DNA of 64,000 nucleotides from Xiphophorus maculatus (lineage: Eukaryota; Chordata; Actinopteri; Cyprinodontiformes; Poeciliidae): NCBI RefSeq assembly GCF_002775205.1, contig NC_036453.1:8395103-8459102 (forward strand), given 5' to 3'. This document shows positions 19,927 to 30,299 of the stretch, in pieces. Numbering within the stretch: position 1 is the stretch's first letter; every line of letters starts with the position of its first letter. Made by a program: the position numbers and the translations under genes. The notes under the pieces were generated by a model that had not been told where the DNA came from, did no database searches, and was given only the letters and a program-made list of their open reading frames with translations.

Positions 19927-22900
19927 TCAGGTGCACTCCCCGTTTTCGTTCACATAGTCCGGCTCATCTGTCGAAGAAAACAAGCTGAGGAATTATCTTC
20001 AAACCGAAATGATTTCATAAAACATGCAATATATTTAAACTCTAGAATTAATAGTTTAATTTCTGTTTTCTGAAAAGCGACAATTTTTTTGGATAAGTCT
20101 TTAACTTTGGAAGATGTAAATAATAAAACATTAAAATAAAGCTGCTTAATTTGGTCTCAACTGTTATTAAAATCCAAATATTGAAATTAGATTTTCTTCT
20201 GTTTTATTTGCTTTTTTTCACCTTGTTGTCGCAGGTAAACATGGTGGTATTTTATTAATAATTGTTGCTCTTTTATTTTCAACCATTTCAAATCTGTGGC
20301 TTTATTGTTGTAGTTATTTTACGTTTAAATCGGCAGCATGTTGATCTGTAGCTGTTACATTTCTCAGCTCAGTGTCTTTGGTGTAAATTTGCTTTAATAA
20401 GTTGCAGATGATTAATTTAAAGACGATAACTCACCATCGGCTTGCTGCTCCAGGAACTCTGTGTTTTCATAATCGTCATCTGTTTGGAGGAAAAGCGACG
20501 TGAATGAATGAAACAGATTTCAGCCTTAAACTTCAGACTCTGTTTTACCTTCTGCGATCGACAGCGACGGGAAAACGTTCCCGTAAACGCCCGGATTCAG
20601 CTCGCCGTCTGGAAACACATTCATGTCGAAAAAGTTCAGCAGCTCATAGTTATTCAGCTGGAGTCAGTTACCATGGAAACCCAAAACATTTTGTTTCTGA
20701 TTTCTCAGTCCGATTAAATCAGGATTAAAATGTTAAATAATAAAAATAACTTCTCTTATCGGGCACTATCTGCTTCCTGTATGTTTATTATGAAAACCTG
20801 ATCAAATCAAGAGGAAACAAAGTTTAGTGTTTCAATAACTACTCACCAGGTAAGCCGCTCTTCTCATTTACATATAAAGACTCTCCGATTGGCGCTCTGT
20901 GAATCAGAAAATTTATATATAAAATACCTAAATTTAAATGATGGATTTCATCTCTGGAAAGCAGATGTTGCTTTTTTTAAGTGCATTTATGACATGTGGG
21001 GAATTTGTGCTGTATGAACAAACTGAACGAATTGTTTGAATCTCAGTTAAACTCATGGTTCTGCTCCTCAGGAGTCCCTCAGGGCTCCGTCCTTTAAATA
21101 TTTCCATAAATTTAACATCCACCTCTGCGGTAAACCAACTCGTCACTACAACAAACTCGGGCTAAAGTTTTCTGTTCATTTTGAGGATAAATTGATAATA
21201 TTAGGAGAGAAAATGTTGTAATCATATAATAAAACCAGTCAATATGAAACTCTTCTGGTTCTGTTCCAACTTTTATTTACGTCTCTGGGTCAACATGCAT
21301 TAATAGATTAATTTTTCTCACTAGAACAGCTACAGGCATCATGTTTATTCTTTAAATTAACAATTGATTAACGAAAACATTTAATGCTTGTTTTTCATCT
21401 TCCAGTCTGATTACATGATTTCAGCTTGACGGCAGCAGATTCTGCTTTTCTTTGATCTTTGATTCGAAACTATTGAAATGATTAAAATGATTTAAATTAT
21501 TAAAATGATTGATAAATGATTGATTAATGATTGATTAATGATTGATAAATGATTGATAAATGATTGAAATGATTGATTAATGATTGATTAATGATTGAAA
21601 TTATTAAAATGATTGATTAATGATTGATAAATGATTGATTAATGATTGATAAATGATTGATAAATGATTGAAATGATTGATTAATGATTGAAATGATTGA
21701 TTCTCACACGTAGTCAGGTTCCAGGCTGGAGCCGCTGGTTTGCACTGCAGGAAGAAAAGCTTTTATATTTCAGATGTTTGCAGGAAGACAAATTAAAATG
21801 CTCAAACTGTGACTTACAGTCTGTAACATTTTCATAGTCCTGCTCTTCCGTTTGATCTGCAGAACAATAATGAATTAATCAGGACTATATTTCCATAAAA
21901 TCCCGTTGGCAGGGTTAGGGTTGGGGTCAGGGATAGGGTCAGGGTCAGGGTTGGGGTTGGGGTCAGGGATAGGGATGGGGTCAGGGTTAGGGTTGGGCGC
22001 AGCGGCTTACCGTCTGGCAGCGCAGAGTCCCCAGCAGTTTCTCTGGAAAACAGTCGCAGTTTGTTAGCGGAGCTGCATCTTATTATTCAGTCAGGAAAAT
22101 TTGTTTTTGTAATGAGCTTCAATAAAAAAGTTCCAACTCATCCGATTTGTCAATTTATCCGATTATTTTTAGGCCGCAGGTCGCAAAATAAAAACACTAA
22201 AGTCTGAACGGGTTCATGACACCAGCAAGGAGAAATGGTGGAAAACTAAGCACAGCCCATGATTCAACCGGGTGAGCTGCTTTTTCTTTCAGGGTCAGCA
22301 TGTCAATAAGGTTTAGGTCTGGACTTTGACTAGACCATGTCAGCACTGAATCATCTTTTTTCCCCAGAGAGATTTGCTGTTTCCTGTTAACGGTTTGGGT
22401 CAAACATCGGCTTGAAACGTGACACGGCGCAGATGATCAAACTGATATTTAGACCTGAACGCCTCTCTGGCGCGGAGGGATACCTGCGTAGTAGAACCTG
22501 CACTGGCTGCTCTGGTGCAGGAAACACGGCGGCCATCTTGGAGCGGTCGTCTCTCCAACTAGGCTAAACCAAAACAGCAGCAGAAGAATGATATTTTCTG
22601 CCGGATATTTTTGTTCATATCGACGATCTATTGTCGTGAGATCTCGGGGATAACGTTTCACAAGTAAGATGGACATATTACCGTTTATATTTTGTGAATA
22701 GAATATTACTAAACTGTATTTATGTCCACCGGCAAAAAGCCAGATAATATTAGCTACAGTGCAAACGGTGTAACACCGGGTTCAGCTCTGAAGGCTAACA
22801 GATTTAGAAAATCTTACAAAGTTTTAATTATTCCCTGACATTAGATTCCCTGATTTAGATCATGCGGCACAAAGTGGGAAAGACTGTTATTAATGTGTAA

Positions 22901-25900
22901 TTCTGTGACTCTGTCTAAAGTAAAATAGTTCCTGTTTTAGTTTTAAGGTTTCATAAAGACGATGTGAGGAAGAAGAGAGAAATGTGTTTAAGGAGAGACG
23001 GATTCACTGCTGATGAATCTCTGAAGCTGCAACTGCTCGGCTAGAAAACATGAATAAAACCTACATAGATATTATGTATATACGCATGTGCGTGTAAATA
23101 TGTGTAGTTTAATGCATTTTATTCAGTATTAATAATTATTTAATCATCTTTGTTTCTCTATGATTGTATTATTTTGTTTGTTTTATATAAATATGTATTG
23201 ATATTACTAAATCATATATTTAAAAATTACGACCATCATCTATTCTCTTCCAAATCTATTCTGTTTTCCCCATTAAGAATGGTGAAATATGCTGAACCAT
23301 GTATCAGTCAATTCAAAAATACTTAAAAAATAACTTTCTTGTAAATGTAGTTATGATATCTGTTTGAATAAGGTTTACAGCAAAAAAAATTGTGAAAATC
23401 TGTTTAGTATTTAGCGAGTTATGATCGGTTAAATGCGCTGATACTTCAGTTCGCCTGTCAAACATATAACGCTGAGTGGAGCGGTTGACCTCTCCAAGAT
23501 GGCCGTCCTAAATCTCGTCAGTGACAATAGGCAGGATCGGCCAAGAGGCGGTTTATGGAGTAACGTTGGAATTGGACTTTCCGGGAGCTTTGCATCAATA
23601 TTATTGGATACAGAAGCTCAGAGAGGACAAACTTCAAGGACTGTTGAAAAACAGAAACTCAAAGTGAAAGCAGCGTCAGTTCAAAGGTAGTTTAATAAAT
23701 TTTTTCTGGATATGGACAGTGTGGTAGCTAACACTGTTAGCACCGAGGCAGTCAGTGATTGCCTGTATTGAGTGATATTGGAAGATATTTATTCCTCAAT
23801 GATTTGCAGTTCATTTTACAAATTAAATATAAAATTTGAAAAGTACGTGAATCAATTAGCCCTCCTGTTGTTGCCATGGTAACACTGTCACCATATCAAC
23901 TCAGTGACATTTAAAACTTCATCTTGAGTTTATTTCCAGTTGGAAAACAACTGTTGGTGGGCAATAAATGAAGCATATTAATAAGTATTAAAAAGAGGAT
24001 CATTTAATGCTAGCTTTGGACAAAACGTTTGGCTCTTTTCCTCTTTAATCTTGCCCGGGATTGACGAGTGACGCTCTCCATGGGCGACGTGCAGCGACCG
24101 CGTGCTGCTAAAACGAAACAACAACAAAGCGTGTTGACGTCACAGATCACAGAGTTTAATCTCATACAAAGCAATCGACAACAAAGCTGCAGAGGAACAG
24201 AGATATGCATTTTCTCATAAAAATAAAAACACACAAGGGGGAAGACAGACAAACACAAAACAAATACAAAAAGGCAAAAATAGCGGCCGCGTTCTCTCTC
24301 TCTCTCCGTGTACGTAATTTTATACCTAATAGGTGTTTCCCTATTTAATATATGCAACCAAGGCGTTCCGTTCTTTGACCAATCAGAAACTCCCTCAACA
24401 CCCAGAGATCCTGGGACTCCCCCTATCTCAGCTCCGATGTCTGGCTTTTATCTAAGTGAAAGGGCGGACGACTTCGTCCTGGGCCGCGCCAGGTACGGGG
24501 AGAGGCGCCAAAGAGTCTGTAACTCCTATCAGAGTGTAAATTTTATAGCTTTGTGTCTGTCAGCGGGGGAGGAAAAAAGGCCCTGCTTTGGCCTGCTTCT
24601 TCAGCTGAATTCCCAAATGTTCAACAGAAAACTGTTCCAAATAAAGTGTTGGCTATCCCTTTACACATGTCGTAAGATTAAGTGTATTTTTAGCATTAAA
24701 TAATCATTTTCCTTAACATAAGTTAAATCAGCTGTCTCCTCTGATGTGGAGAAATGACAATAAGGTCCCGCCTGCTGGTTGTATCTCTATATGTTTATTC
24801 TAAGTTCTGTATTTTCCCACCAAGTTAAAACTATTTGGGTTACAAGTACAAGAAAGGGGCGGGGCATCTAGTTAAATCTAACCTGAACAGGTTTGTTGCT
24901 GCCTGTGTAGCGGAATTAGCTTCCCTTAGTCCAGAGCTTCCCAATTCCAGCCCCCGGGGCCCCAGGGCCCCTGCTCTGCATGTTTTAGATGTGCCTCTGC
25001 TCCAGAACAGCTGATTGAAATGATTGCATGACCATCAAGTGCTGCAGAGGCATGTTAATCACCACAGATTCAATCCAGGTGTGTGGCTGAAGGGAAACAC
25101 CTGAAACCTGCAGGGCAGGGGGCCTGAGGGCCCGAGGGCCCGAACTGAGAAACACTGAGTTAGTCCCTGCTGAGTTCTGCCAGGCCACATTTCCTACTTC
25201 CTACTACAAAGAAAATCTGATGATTTCTTGTGTTTTATTTGGTCGGAGTGCAGCAGGAGGCGGGGCTTGTATGGGGTTACATTCCTGGAAAAAACATGGC
25301 TGTGCATATTTTTATGTTTCAAGCTAACAACGTTAGGGATCATGATAAATCCCAGCTTAATCAGAGCGATTAATCCGATTAAATGTTTTAGTTGACTGAC
25401 AGCACTGATTTTACCCTCCATTGGTTAACTCAGCGCACTGCAAAAACACAAAATCTCACCAAGATTTGGTCTAATCTCTACTGCAAATATGTTAATTCAC
25501 TTTAAATAAGACAAAACATATTTACAAATAACTTTTCAGCAAGAAATAAGAGCTTGTTTTGAGTCAATAATTCCTTAATATTAAATTAAAAAGTTCTGGT
25601 TTTGCTGTCAGATTATTTCATTATATGAAAAAATGTGGGATAATCTGCCAGTGGAACTGGAACCTTTTAAATCAACTTTAAGAACATATTTCTTGTTGAA
25701 AAGTTATTAGAAAATTAGTTTTGTTTTTAGGTGTACTAAGATATTTACACTAGACACTAAACAAAAGTAGTTGGTAGGATTTTGTTTTTGCAGTGTAACT
25801 TTGTGCCCCGTCCTTTCAGTCATATATACATTTTTGGTGTTTTTGTGTTTATTGGACATGAACAAAAATCTCAATCTGTAATTTTTTATAGTTGATTAAA

Positions 25901-28900
25901 ATTTCTGAAGGTTTCAAAAGAAAAATGTTGAAAGGAAAGAAACATCCATCCGTTTTCTAACACCTTGTCAGGAGGAGCTGCTGCCTCTCCAGCCACCATT
26001 TCAGGCGAGAGGCGGGGTCACCTGGACAGGTGTCGCAGGGCAACACACACACACACACACACATACACACACACACCTAGGGAGAATTTAGAGAAACCAA
26101 TTAACCTGACAGTCATGTTTCTGGACTGTTGGAGGAAACCGGAGAACCGGAGAGAACCCAACATGCAGACAGAAAGATTCTGGGCCGGGAATCGAACCCA
26201 GGACCTTCTTGCTGCAAGGCAACAGCTCTACCAACTGCGCCACTGTGCAGCCGAAAAGAAATGTCTGTCTGTATTTTTGCTTTAAATGTACAACATGCAC
26301 ACTGTAAAAAGTGAAATCATGTCTCGTTGTACGTACATTGAAGACATCTGATTGGCTCTGGTGACTGAAAAACAGGAGAAGAGAAAATATGAAGATCAGA
26401 AACCTGGAAAATAAAACTTTTAACACGGAGAGAAAAAAGATTCAGAAAAATTCAGAAATAAACATTCAATCAGTCCATCAGTTTATCAGTCGATCAGTTT
26501 CAGTCTCGTTCTGTTTTATTGCCTCGGTTCCACAGGAAGCATCGTTTCCTCAGTCAGTCGAGTTTAAGCCAAAGTTCAACACGTCAGATTTAAATCAGTT
26601 TCATTACAGCATCAAACACTAAAAAATGTTTGTTGTTTTTAGTTTTTACCTGTTTTTGATCTCACCACGGCGAATTTACTTCCCCCACGCTGGCTGCCAA
26701 CAAAGAATTATGATGTCAGAAACAAATCTAATAAATGTTCTGACTGATTTTTCTGTTTCTACTTTAAAAAAAAGTTTAAATGTTTCAGATCAAACAAATG
26801 TCTGATGGCAGAAATCTCTTTATTTGGCTCACCATCGCATCACGATGTGTGAGATTCCTATCAGTTAATATTGATAATTATTGATACATTTTTTGTTTAA
26901 AATATCTGAAATAAAACCAAAGCGTGTCACGGCCTTTCCTCTTATACTTCAAACTGCCACTAATGAAAATAACTTTTATTGTTTCAGTGATAAACAATAA
27001 CTTCGATGGCCAAAGTGAACCAACTGGAAGAACGTCCTGACGCTTCTGCTGAAAAACATGGCGGTGGCAGAATGATGATCAGGGAACTGGAAGGAAACAT
27101 GTAATCTCTACCAGAAAATTCTGAAGGCTCACGTCCAGACATCACCGCATAAGCGCCGCTCAAACCTACGCCAACATGGCCGAACGAGAGCCAACATGGC
27201 CGAACGAGAGCCAACATGGCCGAAGTGCAGCCAACATCAGACTGCTGAACTCTTAACTGGACTGCACTCAAAAACTGGTCTCCACTTCATACCTTGCACA
27301 TGTACAGAGCTAAATAACTTCTATTTTACTGTCAGTCCTGCACTTTATATTTTATATTTATATTCATATTTTATACTGTATTTTATTTTATTCTGGAGTA
27401 ACCTCACAACATTGGAACCTCAAACATTGTTCTGAGCCGTATGCAACGAAATTTCGTTCTGTATTCACCCTGTGCATGCAAAATGACTATAAAGTCAGTC
27501 TAAGTCTAAGTCATGGCCGCAGTGAAACCAACATGGCCGAACGAGAACCAACATGGCCGAAGTGAAACCAGCATGGCTGAAGTGAAACCAACATGGCCGA
27601 ACGAGAACCAACATGGCCGAAGTGAAACCAGCATGGCTGAAGTGAAACCAACATGGCCAAAGTGAAGCCAAGATGGCCGAACGAGAACCAACATGGCCGA
27701 AGTGAAACCAACATGGCCGAAGGGAAACAACATGGCTGAAGTGAAACCAACATGGCCGAACGAGAACCAACATGGCCGAAGTGAAACCAGCATGGCTGAA
27801 GTGAAACCAACATGGCCGAAGTGAAGCCAAGATGGCCGAACGAGAACCAACATGGCCGAAGTGAAACCAACATGGCCGAAGGGAAACAACATGGCCGAAG
27901 TGAAACCAATATGGCCGAACAAGAACCAACATGGCCGAAGTGAAACCAACATGGCTGAAGTGAAGCCAAGATGGCCAAAGTGAAGCCAAAATGGCCGAAC
28001 GAGAACCAACATGGCCGAAGTGAAACCAGCATGGCTGAAGTGAAACCAACATGGCCGAAGTGAAACCAGCATGGCTGAAGTGAAACCAACATGGCCGAAG
28101 TGAAGCCAAGATGGCCGAACGAGAACCAACATGGCCGAAGTGAAACCAACATGGCCGAAGTGAAACCAGCATGGCTGAAGTGAAACCAACATGGCCGAAG
28201 TGAAGCCAAGATGGCCGAACGAGAACCAACATGGCCGAAGTGAAACCAACATGGCCGAAGGGAAACAACATGGCCGAAGTGAAACCAATATGGCCGAACA
28301 AGAACCAACATGGCCGAAGTGAAACCAACATGGCTGAAGTGAAGCCAAGATGGCCGAAGTGAAGCCATTTTGTGAGCAGAGAATCTCTTGATGTTTTGCT
28401 CATTTCAGATTCTTTAAACATTAGTGAAGTTTTTATTTTTCATATTTCATGTTTTTCTGTTGTTTCTCTTCGGGTCAGATCGGATCGAGTAGTTTTTTAT
28501 TTTAAATCGTTTTTCTTCCGCTCTTCTCTGCGTGACATTAAAATGTTTTTGTTGATCTGAAGCATTTAAATATAAAACATGGAAGCAGAAGTAAAAGTAT
28601 TTGAAGGAGAAATACTAAAAATACTTTTTCACAGCATTGAACCACAACTATTTTAATCGTGTTTTTCTTTCTTGATACTCACAAGATCTGGGGATCATAA
28701 ATCTGAGACTCTGCATGAATTATGGCTGCAAAGATGGAAAAACATTATAAGGTCTTGGAAAACTGATAGAAACGACTGGAGACGGATGAATGGATGATGG
28801 TGAATGGATGATGGTGAATGGATGATGAATGGATGATGAATGGATGGTGAATGGATGATGGATGATGGTGAATGGATGATGGATGGATGATGGATGATGA

Positions 28901-30020
28901 ATGGATGATGAATGGATGATGAATGGATGGTGAATGGATGATGAATGGATGATGGATGATGGTGAATGGATGATGGATGGATGATGGATGATGAATGGAT
29001 GGTGAATGGATGATGAATGGATGATGGATGATGAATGGATGGTGAATGGATGATGAATGGATGATGGATGATGGTGAATGGATGATGGATGGATGATGGA
29101 TGATGGTGAATGGATGATGGTGAACAGATGATGGTGAACGGATGATGGTGAATGGATGATGAATGGATGGTGAATGGATGATGGTGAATGGATGATGAAT
29201 GGATGGTGAATGGATGATGAATGGATGGTGAATGGATGATGAATGGATGATGAATGGATGATGGTGAATGGATGATGAATGGATGGTGAATGGATGATGA
29301 ATGGATGATGAATGGATGATGAATGGATGATGAATGGATGATGAATGGATGATGGTGAATGGATGATGAATGGATGGTGAATGGATGATGGTGAATGGAT
29401 GATGGTGAATGGATGATGAATGGATGGTGAATGGATGAATTGCACACAGTGGAAAAATAAAAACAACATTTTAACATTCAAATATTTGAAAAATGAAATT
29501 TTTATCATTAAACTTGTAATATAAATTTTCACTTTATTTGCACTTTTCATTTGAATATATAATTTTAAAACACATCTTAGTTTCATATCTTTATGATATT
29601 ACATTTGTCCACTTTATGTTTTTAAGTGTTTATTGCTTTATCATTTAAGTAGCCAATGGCAACAAGTGCCAGTATTATTTTTTACAGTGTGCTAGTTGAT
29701 CCTGATGTTTCTGTTTGTCCAGTTCAGGAATATAAATAAATATTAATTATGATTTCTCAGTGTCCAAAATGTCGGTTTAAGTGATTTTTTTTTGTGGACA
29801 TCTTTGTTAACAGCAGACGGTTAGTTTAACCAGATTAAAGAGTTCATATTTTTTAGTGTAGAACCATCTTGAATGAATGGATGCAGTGATGAAGTCAGAT
29901 TTAAAGAGTGACAGACTTACTGGATTTCTTTCTGCAGCGCAGACAGAGCAGTGACAGCAGGCTGAGCGACAGCACTGCGGCCGCAGACAGCGCCGCCGCC
30001 AGCGGCCCCGAGTCGCCCAT
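19927..30020 (-). CDS. lat2: LAT2/LAT-family transmembrane adaptor (linker for activation), multi-exon, N-terminal exons partly tentative
   Basis: Bottom-strand gene of very small exons. Firm, in transcript order: 29921-30020 (start, single membrane helix, then a CLRC motif like the palmitoylated CxxC of LAT/LAT2), 22011-22042, 21818-21856, 21708-21744, 20847-20896, 20549-20608, 20435-20479 and 19927-19967 (stop). Phases agree across the last seven. They encode tyrosine motifs YENV, YVNE, YGNV, YENT and YVNE, i.e. YxN sites that recruit GRB2 SH2 when phosphorylated. The last exon reads DEPDYVNENGECT, like the human LAT2 tail. Probable upstream exons are 26666-26693, 26337-26364 and 22484-22511; their junctions do not all agree in phase, so one exon or donor is misplaced or missing. 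The product would be a raft-anchored scaffold for lymphocyte or mast-cell receptor signalling. Linkage to kctd7, as on human 7q11, favours LAT2 over LAT. Confidence 0.75.
21470..21701 (+). repeat. Minisatellite of ATTGATTAATG/ATTGATAAATG units in lat2
   Basis: About 230 bp of 11-bp units with length variants. The array ends at the base before the 5' splice donor of the lat2 exon 21708-21744 (donor in 21702-21707 on the bottom strand). Confidence 0.9.
21908..21999 (+). repeat. Telomere-like GGGTTA/GGGTCA/GGGTTG variant repeat
   Basis: About 15 hexamer-like units mixing TTAGGG, TTGGGG, TCAGGG and ATAGGG in one orientation. It ends a few bases from the donor of lat2 exon 22011-22042. It is a short interstitial telomere-like tract, not a chromosome end. 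Confidence 0.8.
22190..22400 (-). mobile_element. Tc1-like transposase remnant in a lat2 intron
   Basis: The bottom strand reads a SQSPDLNLIDML-type string, matching the region around the third catalytic residue of Tc1 transposases, where Asn-Pro-Ile-Glu/Asp is usual. Flanking sequence is decayed and no terminal repeats were found. Confidence 0.55.
23986..24718 (-). mobile_element. Solo retroviral-type LTR, copy 1
   Basis: A 733-bp sequence in a lat2 intron, homologous over its full length to 49599-50346. It is flanked by a 4-bp target duplication, TAAG at 23982-23985 and 24719-24722. On the bottom strand it starts TGTTAAGG and ends in AATA, where the other copy has AACA, so the terminal CA has mutated. 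It carries a TATA-like ATATTAAATAGGG, a conserved GAGAAAATGCATATCTC segment, an ATTAAA poly(A)-like signal and TGACGTCA at 24135-24142. No internal retroviral genes remain. TG…CA ends with a 4-bp duplication suggest an endogenous retrovirus of gamma type rather than Gypsy. The family name is not known to me. Confidence 0.85.
24932..25157. mobile_element. hAT-like MITE, 226 bp
   Basis: The ends are CAGAGCTTCCCAATTCC… and …AACACTG, imperfect inverted repeats of the CAGTGTTTCTCAAC type common in fish. The flanks CCTTAGTC and AGTTAGTC share six of eight bases, as expected for an 8-bp hAT duplication. The interior is non-coding and partly palindromic (gcctctgctcc / ctgcagaggc). Confidence 0.75.
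25436..25795. mobile_element. CACTGCAAAAAC-type MITE, 360 bp
   Basis: The left end CACTGCAAAAACACAAAATC and right end …GTTTTTGCAGTG form inverted repeats, and the two arms (CTACTGCAAATAT… / …GATATTTACACTAG) fold back on each other. There is no coding capacity. A partial relative lies near 30348-30463, and a split copy in the kctd7 intron at 38274-39901. Confidence 0.7.
25947..26253 (-). mobile_element. tRNA-headed SINE
   Basis: On the bottom strand the head starts near 26253 with a tRNA-like box A (TGGCGCAGTTGG) and box B (GGTTCGATTCC, complement of 26187-26198). The body contains the widespread fish phrase around GTTCTCTCCGG…TTTCCTCC, then a (TG)n run (CA on top at 26041-26080), ending in GGATGGATG-like sequence near 25947. 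It is not a functional tRNA: the cloverleaf is incomplete and the unit runs on into the SINE body. Confidence 0.75.
27170..28372 (+). repeat. 20-bp minisatellite of YY1-like motif (CCAACATGGCCGAAGTGAAA)
   Basis: About 43 units of 20 bp at 27513-28372, preceded by three more at 27170-27234. The two parts are separated by a LINE 3' end at 27235-27512. Each unit contains CAACATGGCCG or CAAGATGGCCG, the reverse of CGGCCATNTTGG, a good match to the YY1 core. Variants alternate (AACGAGAACC, AAGTGAAACC, AAGGGAAAC). The array lies in the long first lat2 intron. Its bottom strand is open in all three frames only because the unit lacks stops. Confidence 0.92.
27235..27512 (+). mobile_element. 5'-truncated L2/Rex1-like LINE 3' end inserted in the minisatellite
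   Basis: It starts CATCAGACTGCTGAACTC and ends in the tail CAGTCTAAGTCTAAGTC. The same sequence occurs in reverse at about 57972-58260. The 3' UTR contains ACGAAATTTCGTT, a short palindrome shared by both copies. It has no coding sequence. Confidence 0.85.
28784..29440 (+). repeat. GGATGATGAATGGATGGTGAAT-type simple repeat
   Basis: About 650 bp of ATGG/ATGA tetramers arranged in variable higher-order units. It lies in the first lat2 intron. Long bottom-strand open frames rich in His, Pro, Ser and Ile across it are artefacts of the repeat. Confidence 0.95.
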
Positions 30021-30185
30021 CGGACCTGCAGCAGCAGCAGATAAACGGGTCGATGTGGGCCGGTCAGCGGGTTCCTATCAGCCAGGCAGAGCTGCACAGG
30101 ATGTGGTCGGCTCAGAGAAAAGTGAGCAGCTCGGCCTGCAGGACTCACACCGTCAGTCAGGAAGCAGCGCAGCGCTCACTGCGAT

Positions 30186-30290
<105 letters not shown>

Positions 30291-30299
30291 CTCAGATCA

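Noticed and set aside
24010-24357. 115-codon bottom-strand frame starting MHILNRET; similar frame at 49952-50167
   Set aside because: Both are at matching positions of the two solo LTRs and are not conserved as protein; LTR sequence explains them.
26178-26253. Second tRNA gene
   Set aside because: Boxes A and B are present but the cloverleaf is imperfect and the unit continues into a SINE body.
27495-28421. Three overlapping bottom-strand open frames of about 280-308 codons
   Set aside because: They lie wholly in the 20-bp minisatellite. A stop-free unit not divisible by three opens all frames with the same repeating peptide.
28695-29586. Two bottom-strand open frames of 260 and 288 codons rich in His, Ile, Pro and Ser
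   Set aside because: Simple-repeat translation of the GGAT/GAAT array; no domain or splice context.
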